Positions 13,267 through 26,746 of a stretch of DNA of 64,000 nucleotides are shown one piece after another. Each line of letters begins with the position of its first letter. Within the stretch, counting starts at the first letter, position 1. The notes under the pieces are model-generated. The model was not told the DNA's origin. It did no database searches and saw only the letters and a program-made list of their open reading frames with translations. The position numbers and the translations under genes were made by a program. The DNA lies in NCBI GenBank assembly GCA_028551475.1, contig CM052358.1:1056501-1120500 (forward strand), written 5' to 3'. This DNA comes from Casuarina equisetifolia. Lineage: Eukaryota; Streptophyta; Magnoliopsida; Fagales; Casuarinaceae.

Positions 13267-14977
13267 CTACCAAAGTGAAGAGCTCATTTTTACAAGAAAA
13301 TGTTGGGAGTTCTCAAAATGCTTCCAAGGGAATGAATGAAGTGAGACTTGATTGAGGTCACTATGAGCGAGAAAAGTATTGAGAGATTCATTATCTAATT
13401 TAAAAGATAATTTAAGAGTTTATAAAACCCATTATAAAAGTAAGAATCTTTATGCATTTCCTTAACAATTTGAGACTCATTAGATATTTCTTAACAACTT
13501 GCTATTGCAATGTGTGAGTAATGTGTGGATTCAAATTAATGAGAGCTCATAGAGATGCTAAGGAAGATCCTAACTTTAATATCATATTAAAATACTTATT
13601 ATTCAACGTAAAAGTAAACTCAAAACTTGGTAGAACTCGTTGTCATGTGTACATAAATTCTTATATATTTCTTAGCAATATAAAACTCATTGAATACATT
13701 TTAATAGAAAGACATTTTTTATTTTAAATTTCCTTAAAAAGATAAATGAGAAAGTGATGAAAATGAGAAGACTTAGGTTAAGATAAGTTTGAGAAGGAAA
13801 AAAAAAACATGATTTATGTTTTAAAAAGCCACGGAAAGATAAGTGAAAAAGAGATTGAACCTGGAAAAATTAAGACATGGCCTTTTCTTTAGTTCACATG
13901 AAGGACATGGATAGTGCACGAAAGAAAAACATGAGTAGGAAAAAAAAGAAAAAGAAAAAGAAATAGGTTAAACGGAAAATACAAACGGACATGAACACAT
14001 ATTATAGCCTATTCTTTGATTTTTATTTTTTATTTTATTTTTTGGCCCAAAAGGCCAAAACGTAGATGAGAGCCCTTTCTCTCATTGTCAAAACAGAGAG
14101 ATGAGTGGATAATCAAAAGAGAACAGGAAATACAGATTAGAAAGTTCGTGGAAGCAAGATGAATAGGCTAACGATTTTCTTTTAAAGGAAATTGGGATAA
14201 ACCAACTATCTTTTTCAAAAAATAAAAGAGAGGTACATGACTAGCTCAAAGATAGCAGAGAAGTCGAGCGTTGCAAACCAAAATATTGTGGCAATCAAGC
14301 AAATGCCTATGCTCAGGGAAGAGAGCAGGCTCGTTTGGGAAGAAAGGAGTTTTGAAAACTGAATCTTTATCATAATAGCCTTTAAAGGGACGTATTTAAT
14401 TCAAGTAATTTATTACTATAACACTTGCTGCCATGTAAGGATCTACAATTAAGTTTGACAACATAAAAAAGGTAAAACTAAAAAGAGATCAAAAAGTAGG
14501 CTTATATACTAACTAATTCTATCTTTACCTTTCTTAGATTGCCAAATAGTTCTTACAGTTTATATAGTCTTTTTGAAGGGTTCTTAGATAGACTCTATCA
14601 CGTGAGAATAGATAAATTAAGGATAGGAGAAGATAAGATAATTGACGAAAATGCTCATTTGGTTATGTTAAATATCTTTAAGGGTATATTTGATAATAAT
14701 TGATTCCAAGAGAAAACAATTTAAACTTAACATTATAGAATAAGCACACAAACTAACTTTATGAATTTGCAAATGTCTTGTAAACCCGAGCTTATAAACA
14801 AAATAGAGTTTCAAACGTTGTGGTCGTTCTTAATGTTCATGTAATAACATAAAATTGAATCATATTAAGCTGACAAACATTTTATTTGCTTTTTAGCTTT
14901 CATCAAAATACATTGAAATAGTAGAAGAAAACAACAAGGAATAAAGTAGTTATTTATTTATTTATTTATTTTTTTAA

Positions 14978-15062
14978 GATTCTTGACAGCTATAAGTATA
15001 TTGTTGTAACCAACAACCAATATATTTATGAAGAAATTGCTTTTTTCATATCCTGTAGATAT
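14978..15062 (-). pseudogene. Fragment of neprosin exon 7
   Basis: About 85 bases align with 32470-32555, inside the last exon of the intact neprosin gene, after a shared stretch ending near 14940. The residual match covers agctataagtatattgttg and the gaagaaa segment after it; it is diverged and non-coding. It marks the right end of block copy 1, next to the INTS11 promoter. Confidence 0.6.
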
Positions 15063-15260
15063 GAGTTTTTTTTTTTTGAAATAAAACTCAGAATCTACAC
15101 CGTGAAAGTGATACCATAAAATAGTTTGAGTTAAATCATTACAGACTAAAGATGTCTTAAAACTGGTATAAAGTTATCCTAAGATATTAAGATATGGATT
15201 TAAAATGTGATTTATGTGTAAGAAATTATCCATTTTCAGTTAATGTGTTCATGATGCATG

Positions 15261-15761
15261 CGCAGCCCAACCCGAAAGAGAAGGCCTGCACTCCATCGAG
15301 GGCAGCCAAATCCGGCTCCAGTGAGCGCGACCCGGCCTCTCCACGAAGTGACCCGAACTGACGGTGAAACCCGGAAACCCGACTGCGACCCGAATTAGCT
15401 CTGTGAGACCCGAAAATGGATGAGGAGGAAAAATTCTTACTGAAACGGTGGTTTTGAGGGCGACAACCTTAGGGTTTAGGGTTTAGGGTTTAGAGGAGAA
15501 AATCACACTCACAGCAGCTCCAATGGAATAAAAATCAGAGGAGAAAATCAAGTGTCAGAACAGAACGGCTCTCTTGGTGAAGTGAAAGTTTACGTTCCTG
15601 TGATGTTATTTTAGTGCAAGAAGCTAGCTTGAAGGGTTGATGAAAATACAGAACTGTGAGATACGAAAATAATTTGCTGAAAGCTTGATCTCTCTTGAAA
15701 ATTTTGATAAATTATTTCATTACTCTGTTCTTCTTATTTTCCAGAAAGAGAAAATTCCACC
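15261..15761 (+). promoter_or_regulatory. INTS11 promoter/leader with telo-box repeats
   Basis: Base composition turns GC-rich at 15261-15420, with repeated GACCCG words. At 15469-15492 there are consecutive TTTAGGG units, the telo-box type element frequent in promoters and leaders of plant housekeeping, ribosomal and RNA-processing genes. A 14-base direct repeat (AGAGGAGAAAATCA) follows at about 15493 and 15538. A likely leader intron ends with ttttccag at 15744, placing a short leader (AAAGAGAAAATTCCACC) before the ATG at 15762. Confidence 0.6.
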
Positions 15762-16635
15762 ATGGCTATCGAGTGTTTGGTCCTTGGTAATCCACTTCCC
15801 CTCTTTCCTTCCCCATTCACCTATGATTATTCTTGCGATCTCTGATGACGTTTCGTCTTCAGGCGCTGGCCAAGAAGTCGGGAAGAGCTGCGTGATAGTG
15901 TCGATCAATGGGAAGCGGATAATGTTCGATTGTGGAATGGACATGGCCTATCACGATCACCGCCGCCACCCTGATTTCTCTCGTATCTCCCCATCAGGCA
16001 ACTTTGACGCCGCTCTCACTTGCATCGTGGTCACCCACTTGTACGAGTTTTTGCCACCTCATAGCATTATCTTGTTTTTCATTTGTTCAGTTTGGTTAAG
16101 ATTTCTGGCTTGGTTTATTGGATTTTCATTAATTTTGCAATTGAACAAGCCATTTGGACCACATCGGTGCTCTGCCTTACTTCACAGAAGTCTGTGGCTA
16201 TCGCGGACCGATATACATGACGGTGAGTCTCTCACATTTTCAAGAATGGCTGGCGATTGTTCAGTCCTGACTTGCTTCAGTTTTAAATGTCGTAGATGTT
16301 TTCTACGAGCTCTATGCGTTTCATGTTCGTATATTCCTTTCCTTCATGTGCCTCCAGTTCTTCGGACTTCTCCCATAATTTTTTAATAACTAAATGATTG
16401 AGCCGGGGTGGGAAAGTTGCATTGACTTCTCAAATGGCTTATGAATTTCCCGACTTTGCATGATAGTTGTCGGATTGGATATTCATGCTGAACTTATTTG
16501 CATTGCAGTATCCAACAAAGGCGTTAGCTCCTGCGATGTTGGAGGATTATCGAAGAGTAATGGTTGAGCGAAGAGGTGAAGAGGAACAATTTTCCTCGGA
16601 GCATATTGTGGAATGCATGAAAAAGGGTATATAAG

Positions 16636-16694
<59 letters not shown>

Positions 16695-19600
16695 CTCCCC
16701 ATTTTTAGCACTGGTTGGTGGTATGTTCGAAGCTAGTCTGCTTTGATAGAGAACCATGAATCACTTTCATTTGTGCACCCCCTGAGGCCAAGTACCTTCA
16801 TCCAATATTTTGTAGTGCTCTTCTAGTGCTGTACATACTTGTATCTATAACCATCTGCTAGGTCACAGCAAAACACATTAAAAAAAAAAAAGAGGGATGA
16901 GATCTACTTTCACCTATATATATAGATATGTATTTATTTATTTATGTTTGGTATATGTGTATATACATATATGTATGGCTTGGGTTATGCATTTATAATC
17001 TGCAGTCCAATATATATGTATACACATACTTGTTATATTTGTTATGATAATATCTTTCCATAAACTTCTCACAGTTTTAGTTTTGGAAAACATTAAAACA
17101 ATTTCTTTGCTCTTAGATTTGGTTGAATGTAAGACCTGCTTGGATTGGTATTCAGGTCCTACTGATAGTCAAAAGAGGGGAACAGTTCGGGCTGTATTTG
17201 AGGGGGTGACAGAGGAGGCGAGGTGTCTGTGCTTGCATTGGTTGTTTGACAGATGAGAGAGAGACTGAAAGGCAAACAGAAACTTATGCAACCTTGAGGG
17301 TTGCTTAAAAAAAGTGTACATGTGAAGATAAAAACAAATTTGTATTATAAATAGGTATGCTAGGATTCCCAAAATTTTAAACGTGACACCAAACTCTACC
17401 ATCTCAGTAATCCCTCCTCCCTTATTGATCTACCAACTGTGGGATGTGGAGAATTAATTGGACTAGTTGGTTTTGGTCTAGTATTGTCGGGTTGCTTGGT
17501 TAGGAAGAACTTGATGATGCTTAATGCTACTTTTCATGATCCACTTTTGGCTATTTAGATGTACATCTAAATAAAGATGCTTCTTTTTTATGGTCTTATC
17601 TTGTTCTGTCCAAGTTCAGCATCTGCTACTTTTCTCGTATCTTTTATTTGACATTGTTGTTTGATGTGATTTCTCATTACAGTTATAGCGGTGGATTTGA
17701 GACAGACTATTCAGGTTGATAAGGATCTTCAGATTCGGGCCTACTATGCAGGACACGTAAAGCTTCTAAACTTTAACTACAGAATATCTCTGTGTTGACT
17801 CCAATGTTTGCATGCATATAAGTTCTTATCCTTCTCTCAAAGTTTGTCCTAAGTTCTGCAACTTAATTGTTAATGATTATAAAAATTTTGTGGCTGCTCT
17901 GTATTACAGTTTGTGACATAAAAGGAAAAATGTTGGAATCAAGACTTAGTTTTATTGGTTCAATCTTAACATTCTGGATGCCTTATCAAGCAGCATTTCT
18001 GCAATTCTCTGAGATTTCATTATAGGAGCTATGGTGGACTGTATATTATTAAAATAATTTTTTAAAGCAACATTTGTAGTCCCTCTATATCAAAATGCAC
18101 CAATTCAACAAGAGTAGAATTTTGACTAGAAACTCAGGAAGGGAAAGATGCTGAATGATGTTTGTCAAATTCCTAGAATTAAGGTGAAAAAGATGATACA
18201 TGATTAGAGACTTTGATATTGGAAAAGTGGGATTGCCAAGAGAAAGACCATCGAAAAAGAGATAGAGAGGACTGAAGTGATTGAGATAAATAGGTAGGTG
18301 CAAAGTCAAGGTAATTAGGCCACCAATTTCATCCTACAAACTAATCAACTGCTTTGCTTAAAGCATCTTATCATATGGTTTCAAAGGCACATGTTGTGGT
18401 TGAAATTATCATACCATGAATCCTGGTTTATAGAGGATTATTATCAAAAGATCTCCTTTGAGCTGAGGATATATTTACTATTGGATGTTAGTATCGGGAA
18501 GAATTAAAGGGCAGTCCTTACAACTAGTACCGAAAAGGTCATTTTGTTCTTGATGATGGATAAGGACTTACGCAGCAGGTTCTCAGCAACCGATATGAAT
18601 GAATTTGCAATTGTGAGGATCTTTATGTTATATTTTCGTCATCTACTTCTGAGTGGCATAAGTAGGGCATGGTTGGTTTTGACCTCAGCCACATGCACAT
18701 AATTATATTGGATCAATCAATTTTATATCCAACATCACTAAGCCAATATTTTCTTATAAGTACTAAAACTTACCTTCTGTGAACGTTGGCTTGTTGGTTA
18801 CCACAACAACAAGAAAAACATTTGGTCATTTTCTGGTTTCTGAAAAAGGCAGCTAGCATCATAATTTTGCTAGTAGTACCTCATTTCCAGAATTATGCTT
18901 GAGGTGTTTCTGTTACATGTAAATTCGAGCAGGCCTCAGTTGATTTTCCTTGGAAAATATTTTTATTAGAGATATACACATTGAAACCGGATTGTGGCTT
19001 CAAGAGCGGCATGCTTCAGTTGAGATCACCCCTCCCCACCTATAAAAGCCAAACCTCAACTTCCCTTGGGCCAAGAGACTTTGGACATTAGTCCATGAAA
19101 AGAAGCTTGCCATTGCCTGCAGTTTCAAAGCTTCGCTGCTTGCCTTTCTTTGCCTTTTTGAAATGGGGGTGAAACAGTAATTTCTTGGACTAGCTTAAGT
19201 TATTGAATTAGTTGGCATGACAAATACCTGTGTCTACGAGAGGCGTTTTAGACGATTTAAGTGTCAGTTTGTTATAGTTTCCATTGGAAGATCTTTAACA
19301 TAGGCATTCCGTCAGCGAGCTTTTAATGTTTTCTGTAAATAACTTAAGAGAATTCTGACTTTTTTTTTCAATCAATATTACATCTCATATCAATTGATTT
19401 CTTACTGTTTATTTTGTGGCAAAGGTTCTTGGAGCAGCAATGTTTTACGCAAAAGTGGGAGATGCTGCTATAGTGTACACAGGAGACTATAATATGACAC
19501 CAGACAGGCATCTGGGAGCTGCGCAAATTGATCGGCTAGAGCTGGACCTTCTCATAACAGAGTATGGAACATACGGCAATTATGTATTCGTATTGTTACT

Positions 19601-22600
19601 GCCTATCTGCAATTCTAAAACAGTATGTGTGTTGTTTTTACTCCTCACCCTTGAGATTTACTTGAATTGCTGTATATGTAGATTAGGGAGACTTCATGGG
19701 ACAGATTCTGAGTTGATTGTCAAATTGGCCAAGTGGTTTTTGATACACTTTGGCCTTTTGGTAGTCATCCTCATTGCATTATCCTTTTCTTTTTCTTGAT
19801 AACTCGTAGCTTCTCCGTCCATAACTTTATTTCCCATGTGCATTACTCAAACTCAAAGTGGACATACTGGTAAGAGGCTACAATATCAAAGGATAGAGGA
19901 GATGGGGATAGCCCCCTGGAATTAAAGTGGAAAACCGAAATAGTTGTGCTGGGAGAATTCCTCTTATATATTCCTTGTGAATAATTTACAGCCAAGTACA
20001 AAATGGGGCTCCTGTCTTACTTTGATTTTATTGTTATATTCCTGCTTAAATGATCGGTTTTGTTTGAACAGATGGGCCATGTTTCCTTTTTGACAGGTCC
20101 ACATATGCAACAACAATACGTGATTCAAAATACAGTAGGGAGAGAGAATTTCTCAAAGCTGTATGTATATATTATTGCTCTCAAATCTCATGTAATTTTC
20201 ATTTCTATTTTTTACTTCTTCCCATTCTTGTTCGCTATAATTCTTATTTTTATCATTTTTTTTTGGAAATGCAAGTAACGGCACTTATTCTTCCAGCTTC
20301 TTGTTATTTAAAGGTTTGTGATTGTACCGTTGGTTAAGTACTCTTAGTTTTGAACGTTGAAACCAGTCACGGCAGTCAAAATATCAGTTGTAAGATGTGA
20401 AACTTCTTATTTAATAGTCAATTCTTATTGTAAACCTTGTTCTGTTGCAAACTATTCCTCGCCTTTGATATGCTTCCTTTGTTTGAGAATCTTAGAGTTT
20501 TTTCAATTGATAATTTCTAAGGCTTAGCAAGCGTGGTTGGAACCAGTGGATTAATATTTTGCTGACTATTGTTCATTAACATATATCATACCTTTATATT
20601 AACAATTACAAAAATGGATACCATGATTAATAATTTGCTGAAGTGGTTCTCTGTAGCACCGCTTAAACTAAACATTTAAAGAGCATGGGTAGGAGATGAC
20701 TCAGATTTAATCAAATTTAAATGCTTCACTTCTATGTTCTTTTACCTCTCAATAACTTTCTTTTGATATGTGTGTTGACCTAAGAGCACTACTTTTGAAT
20801 TCAGGCATACAATTGTTTAAAGTAATAATGGATACCGTGATTAATAATTTTCTGAGGTGGTTCTTTGTAGTACATTTTATATTAAACATTTAAAGAGCAT
20901 GGGTAGGAGATGATAAGATTTCAAATTTAAATGCTTCACTTCTATACTCTTTTACCTCTCAATGACTTTCTTTTGATATATGTGGGTCCGCTTATATTAG
21001 ATTAGATTCTTATCTTATTTACCTAAGAGTACTACTTTTAAATTCGGGTGAACAATTGTTTAAAGTAATAGTTTCCCATTAGTGCTTTTGTTATTTCATT
21101 ATTTAAAGCTTTTCAGAAGTTTAAAGTTTTATTCCTAACTGTTGTGTGTAGGTTCATAATTGTGTAGCGGCTGGGGGGAAGGTGCTCATTCCTACATTTG
21201 CACTCGGCAGAGCTCAGGTTTTTTCACTTTTTTCTGAAGACAAACTGTATGAGCTTGGGGACATGGCTTTTTTGCTTTACAATGAACGCCCATTTAGATC
21301 TTACAACCTTTTTCTGTGGAGATGAATTTAGAACAAAAGCAAAATTAACTGAGTGGACGAAGGAGAAGGATAATTGGTGAATGTCTCTAGCTAGAACAGA
21401 AACCAGCAGAGTGCTTCCAGTTCCTTGCTGAGTGTCCTTGTGTCCGGATTGGAAAGCCCAGAAGTAGGCAGGAAAGGTGCCATCTATGCTGTTGGGGTCT
21501 GAGTAGGTTAAGGCTGAAAGGCACCATTGGAGTGACACTTTTAATTTGTCAACCATGGGGCCTCAAACTAGTTTTTTGACTTTGCTGAAATCTATTATAG
21601 TGATCACAAACCCATCATGATAAGGAAAGGAAAATCTGCTTTGCTGTTAAGTTGGGATGTAGTGGCCTAGGTGGATGTTTCCTGTGAAGAAGAATCTAGC
21701 GTACAATTGTAACAGCTCCGCCCATTTTGAAGATATGCAAATACCCCCTTTTGTAGGAGGAAAAGCTCCTCCAAGATATAAACTTAAACTGATCTAATAT
21801 AGAACTCAAACTAGCAAGGAACTAAAGACATGGCCTTTCTTAATTCCCTTGGATTTCTGCTGCATCCGCTGCACGTTCCTCATTTGAAAGTTTTGCTAAT
21901 AATCCAATCCCTATCCAAAACCACAAAACTATAGATATGTCTCAAGACATTTAAGCACACATAGATTGGCCTATTGCCTGTCTTTCTCTCTCTCTCTTTT
22001 TTTTTTTTTTTTTCTAATAGGTATTCAAATATTATATTACCAAAAAGAGCAAATATTTTTTGCCTGAAAAACTACCCTCTTACTGTTGCCTTAGTCAATA
22101 TAGTGAATTTTTTTTTAAAATTTTTTTTTAGTTCTTTAAGTATGCTGCCGAACTTAATTGAATAAAAGCTAAATGCATCTCCATATATTTTTTGGTGAAT
22201 GGTGTGTAGCTTTTTACCTCTTCTGCTCTTTTTTCCCTTGTAGTTTTATATATTCTATAAGCTTGATAATGAGGTTCCTTATCATATAAGATTCTAAATT
22301 TTGATCTAGTAACCATGATTCACTTTTCTCATTTCATTTTCTTTTGCACAGATATCAATAATATGATCCTTATCTGTCTAGTGCCTAAGTGAGTTTGATA
22401 TTTGTTTCTGAGTTATTTTACACTGGACACAATATTTATGTATTATGATTTCATTATTGGACATATGTCCAGTAGTACAGAATGGTTGTGAATTGTTTTT
22501 ATGACAATTTTATTTGCTGTCCTTTAGGAACTCTGCATTTTGTTGGAAGATTATTGGGAACGTTTGAATTTAAAGGTTCCCATTTACTTCTCTTCAGGTT

Positions 22601-25600
22601 TGTTCCGTTGGATGCTCACTCCTGATTTAATTGGAGGCATGACTCTTGAACACGATGTATGTGGTGATTCATCAAATGCTAGGATATTTCTGTCCCTTAT
22701 TATTTGAGTGCACCAATTTTGGATCATTATTTGCTGAGTTCAGTAGCGGGGCATGAATAGTGGCATGACAGACCTGCAAAAATTGGGATGCTTCTTCAGT
22801 GTTAGTTACTAGAAGGGATCAGTATTTGGGTTTACATAGTTGAAAAAGTATCTCATAAATAAGTTTAGTGAGGTAGTGAAAAGCCAGAGTTAACATAATG
22901 TGAGGTGGGAAGCTTTAAAATTTTCAAAGATCAGCTCTTGTAACTCTAAAGCTGTTCTGATTTCAACAAACTCCTTAAATAAACGGATGGGCAAGTCACG
23001 CAACAGATTTTTAACAATTTCACATGTTTAGTATGGACCAAATAGTTGAAAATGTTTTTAAAGTTGGACAACTGAACACCAAAAAACATTTTTCAAAGAA
23101 TATGTCCAGTTAAAAATGTTCTACAGTGGAATATTTAAAATCTATTTCATCCTTCGTTTTTCAACTAAAATTATTTATTATTTAGATGAACTTTTATAAG
23201 GGAAAGAAAATAAATAAATAAATAAGAAGATGGATTATTAGAAAACCTTTATTTACTGTGAACTGATCATTCATTATATAAATTTGACATTCTGAGAGTT
23301 GAATACGGCATTAAGCCCTGACATTGAAGTAGTAAATTCTGACAATATTCTCACAAGACCATCTTACCTCTTTCTTCAGGTAGCGTAAGTGTAGTAAAGT
23401 CTGGTTAGATAGTATAAAGCCTCTTCTGCAGACACCTAGCTTTTTTTCAACCTTTTTTTGCTCAAAGATTTATTTATTTATTTTTTGGTTATTTGAAAGT
23501 TATATTCGTGCTTGAAGGGTTTCCAGACCATGGTGTATACACGACTAGCTGTGACATTAGTGCAGGAAAGTTTGGCGAAATAGTTAGAGCCTTTTGCAGC
23601 AGAAACTAAGCGTGTTTCACCCTTTTTTTCTCTAAGTTCTTTCCCTTTTTTGTTCTTTGAAATTATATTTATGCTCGGCGGATTCTTTGAAGCCTACATC
23701 CTTGATAAGTTTGGAGATCATCTATGGAGGCCTTTGGACTGTTCTTAGGGAAAGGTTTTTGTGACCCATTTTGTTGATTTGCATTGGTGGCATACACTTG
23801 TATAGGCTCCATGCTTCTTGTGATGCGATCCCTAAAGCTGGATGAACTTTGTTATGAAAATATTTCACTGAGTGTGGTTCCTAGGGTGTTATGAAAATAT
23901 CTCCCTGTTTCAACTTTTTCTTTTCTCCATGTTGTCTTGTTTTGTTTGCACTTTTAGCACCAGATTTTAGCATTTGAAAAATGAGACAAATAAGTGGCCT
24001 GCACAGCGATGCGCATGAAGCAATATTTGTTGGATATGTGTTCGTAAATACATGGAAATCATTATCCTGGTGATGAGTTCTTTAGAATTGTTTCAGTGTT
24101 CTCTTATCTGTGGCTCGTATTGTTGCTTTTAAAACAAAAGGCTATGGGGTTACATGCCTAAGGCAATTTAGGGGAATTCTTATTTGAATTCCATTGTCAT
24201 GCTCTTGATGTAATTTGGTGTTTCTGCATTGTATGAATTGACACTGCAAGTTGTCAGTATTCAGATCTTCATGATCTGAAACTAGAAGTTAGAATGCAGC
24301 AACTTTTATACTAAAACTAGAGCTAATGTGTCAATTTTTGTTTTCTACTTTTTTCCTTTAGGTCTGACCTTGCAAGCCAATACATATTATCAAATGCTTA
24401 TCAGTTGGACTAGCCAGAAGGTCAAAGAGACATACTCAACACGGAATGCGTTTGATTTTAAACATGGTATGCCTATATTTCTTTCTTAAATATATTTATA
24501 AATGGAGGATCATGTGTCCATGTATTTTGGAGTTAACAGTATTATATGATATTTTTCACAGTGACGGGTTGAAAAAGATTTTTTTATCTCAAATTGTGAG
24601 GCATGACATCATGTTTACTTTGGTTGTAGGATATGACCTAAAGGGCTATCTGAAGCTTCAAAATCTACTATTACCCGTTGCCTTTTTTAACAAGATAAAT
24701 TTCATAAGATATTCTACAGCAAGGCTTCCAATCTTCTAGTCACAAACTCTCAAGATGTTAAGCTGCATGTTTAACCGTTCTAATAATAATTTGAAGACAT
24801 ATTTCCATGCATTGATGCTTTAGTTTCTTTAAGCTCCATAACGAGAGATTGAGTTCTCTTAGATGACCACATATTTTTTCACTTCATTTTGGCAGAAAAA
24901 TTGACAGGTGAACCTTTTATATGTTGAGTTGCCTTACTGCACATAAATTATGGGCATCTACTTAAATCATTATTTTAGTTTAATCATTTGAAAGAGTGCA
25001 AGTGGCTACCTTTTTCTCTTTTTCAACTTTTATTTTTTTTCTCTCGTATTTTTATCACAAAAACAGACTCGACACTCAAAATTATGTTCAATTTATTTTT
25101 TCTGGAGAACAAACAATTTTGAAAGGAGTTGCCCTTTTCATATGTGGAACCCAAAAAGAGTGAGTTATCAACTTCTTATTGCATTTTAACTTCTTTCAGT
25201 CAAATGTCAAAAGGACTTATTTAGTATACCCATTGTATCTTTTATCTTGTATCTTAAATTCCTCAATCTAGAGCAAAGATGGTAATTTTCTTTACCACAC
25301 TAGCTTATACCCCACTCAGGTTTCTACTTATTCCCACATGTTTTCGGGATCAAAACCGTTGTGAAAGATGAAAAACTAATCTTTTGGTTTTTGTATAGTC
25401 TAGTATGGCAAGAGACAATACTCTCCCATATCATTTATTTATTGAGCTTTGCCAAATAGTTTATCTTGATTGACCATGTCATATGGAGATTCAGAGTGCT
25501 GCACCAATATGTACTAAGATAAATCAGTATGACATGCAAAGAAGTACTGTTTTGTGTAGCTTAGTTCTATCAAGTCAAGTGATTGATATGGGTAATAATA

Positions 25601-26670
25601 GATTGTAATGATGGTTAATTTTTGGGTAGATTGCATCTTACTGATTGTGTTTGGTTGTTGTAGTTCTCAATTTTGACCGTTCTATGATAGCTGCTCCTGG
25701 ACCTTGTGTTCTTTTTGCTACGCCTGGTTGGATCAGTGGTGGTTTCTCACTTGAGGTTTTCAAGCAGTGGGCTCCATCTGAAAGGAATCTTGTGACATTG
25801 CCTGGGTACCACCCCTGTTACTCATCTTATTGTATTAAGAAGATTTTACGGTTTGGAGCAAAATTTTTATTCTTACCATCATAATTCGAATACTCCATTA
25901 CGTGGCCAAGAAAGCTCCGAAGTTAATCTAATATGAACTGAGTAGGCAGCGCAAAAGTGACATTTCTTTTGTACTCCTGGACACGTCTCAGGCAGACATC
26001 CAACGCCAGGATTTGGCCTTCTGTCAGAAAGTAATAGATGTAGGGTTAAAAAACAAAATGAATGTCTACTAGATATGTCCTGACCATTTTGTCTTTGAAT
26101 AATGCCCTTTTCTTATTGGGTACTGGGGGACTGCTTGCACAACAATAAATTTCTGGCAAGTCACAATTGTTGTCAGCTTCTGTTGAGAGGCTGCATGTGT
26201 TACAAGCAGAGCACACCCTGTGCATACATGAGACTGGAGGCCCCAATGATGCACATGTTTGGGCTCTGCTGAAAAGTAATGGTTTCCCTATGTTTTTATT
26301 AGTTCGAAATGCTTCTAATCTCAGTACATCACTTCTGCTGTAGGTACTGTGCGGCTGGGACTATAGGACATAAATTGATGTCAGGTAAACCCTCCAAAAT
26401 TGATCTGGACGGGAATAATCAACTTGATGTGCGATGCCAGGTTCATAATTATCTCCTTTCTCTCGTATACCTTCTACCTCTTCTCATTTTCTAAAATATG
26501 TAACCCTGTTTTTTTATGAAGTCTTTATTCGTATGGTTATTTGGGTAAGAAGTCCTGAACTGGAGAAGCATTTTTCCCCTGGGGTATATTTGGAACCTTC
26601 AGCTGTTATAAACACCGGCGGAGTCATATTGAATTAAAGGAGACCCACCCACCTACCTCTCCCCACACCC

Positions 26671-26746
<76 letters not shown>

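Larger units (their letters stand above)
11137..15070. repeat. Duplicated block, copy 1
   Basis: This stretch 3' of ADF aligns by eye with three later parts of the window. Shared landmarks include the spacer near 11240-11480 (again at 40020-40270), a stretch near 11890-12100 (again at 29850-30120 and 40715-40970), 12370-12500 (30415-30550; 37000-37110; 41255-41370), the antisense GT90 exon at 13031-13266, 13745-14100 (again at 37125-37500), 14390-14520 (again at 31745-31870) and 14700-14940 (again at 32040-32300 and 38080-38440). Similarity is broken by indels and looks old. No intact gene lies within. Confidence 0.8.

Noticed and set aside
15685..16386. 233-codon continuous frame over INTS11 exons 1-3
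   Set aside because: It reads through introns 1 to 3. Frame and conserved motifs (HFHLDH split by intron 2) require splicing.
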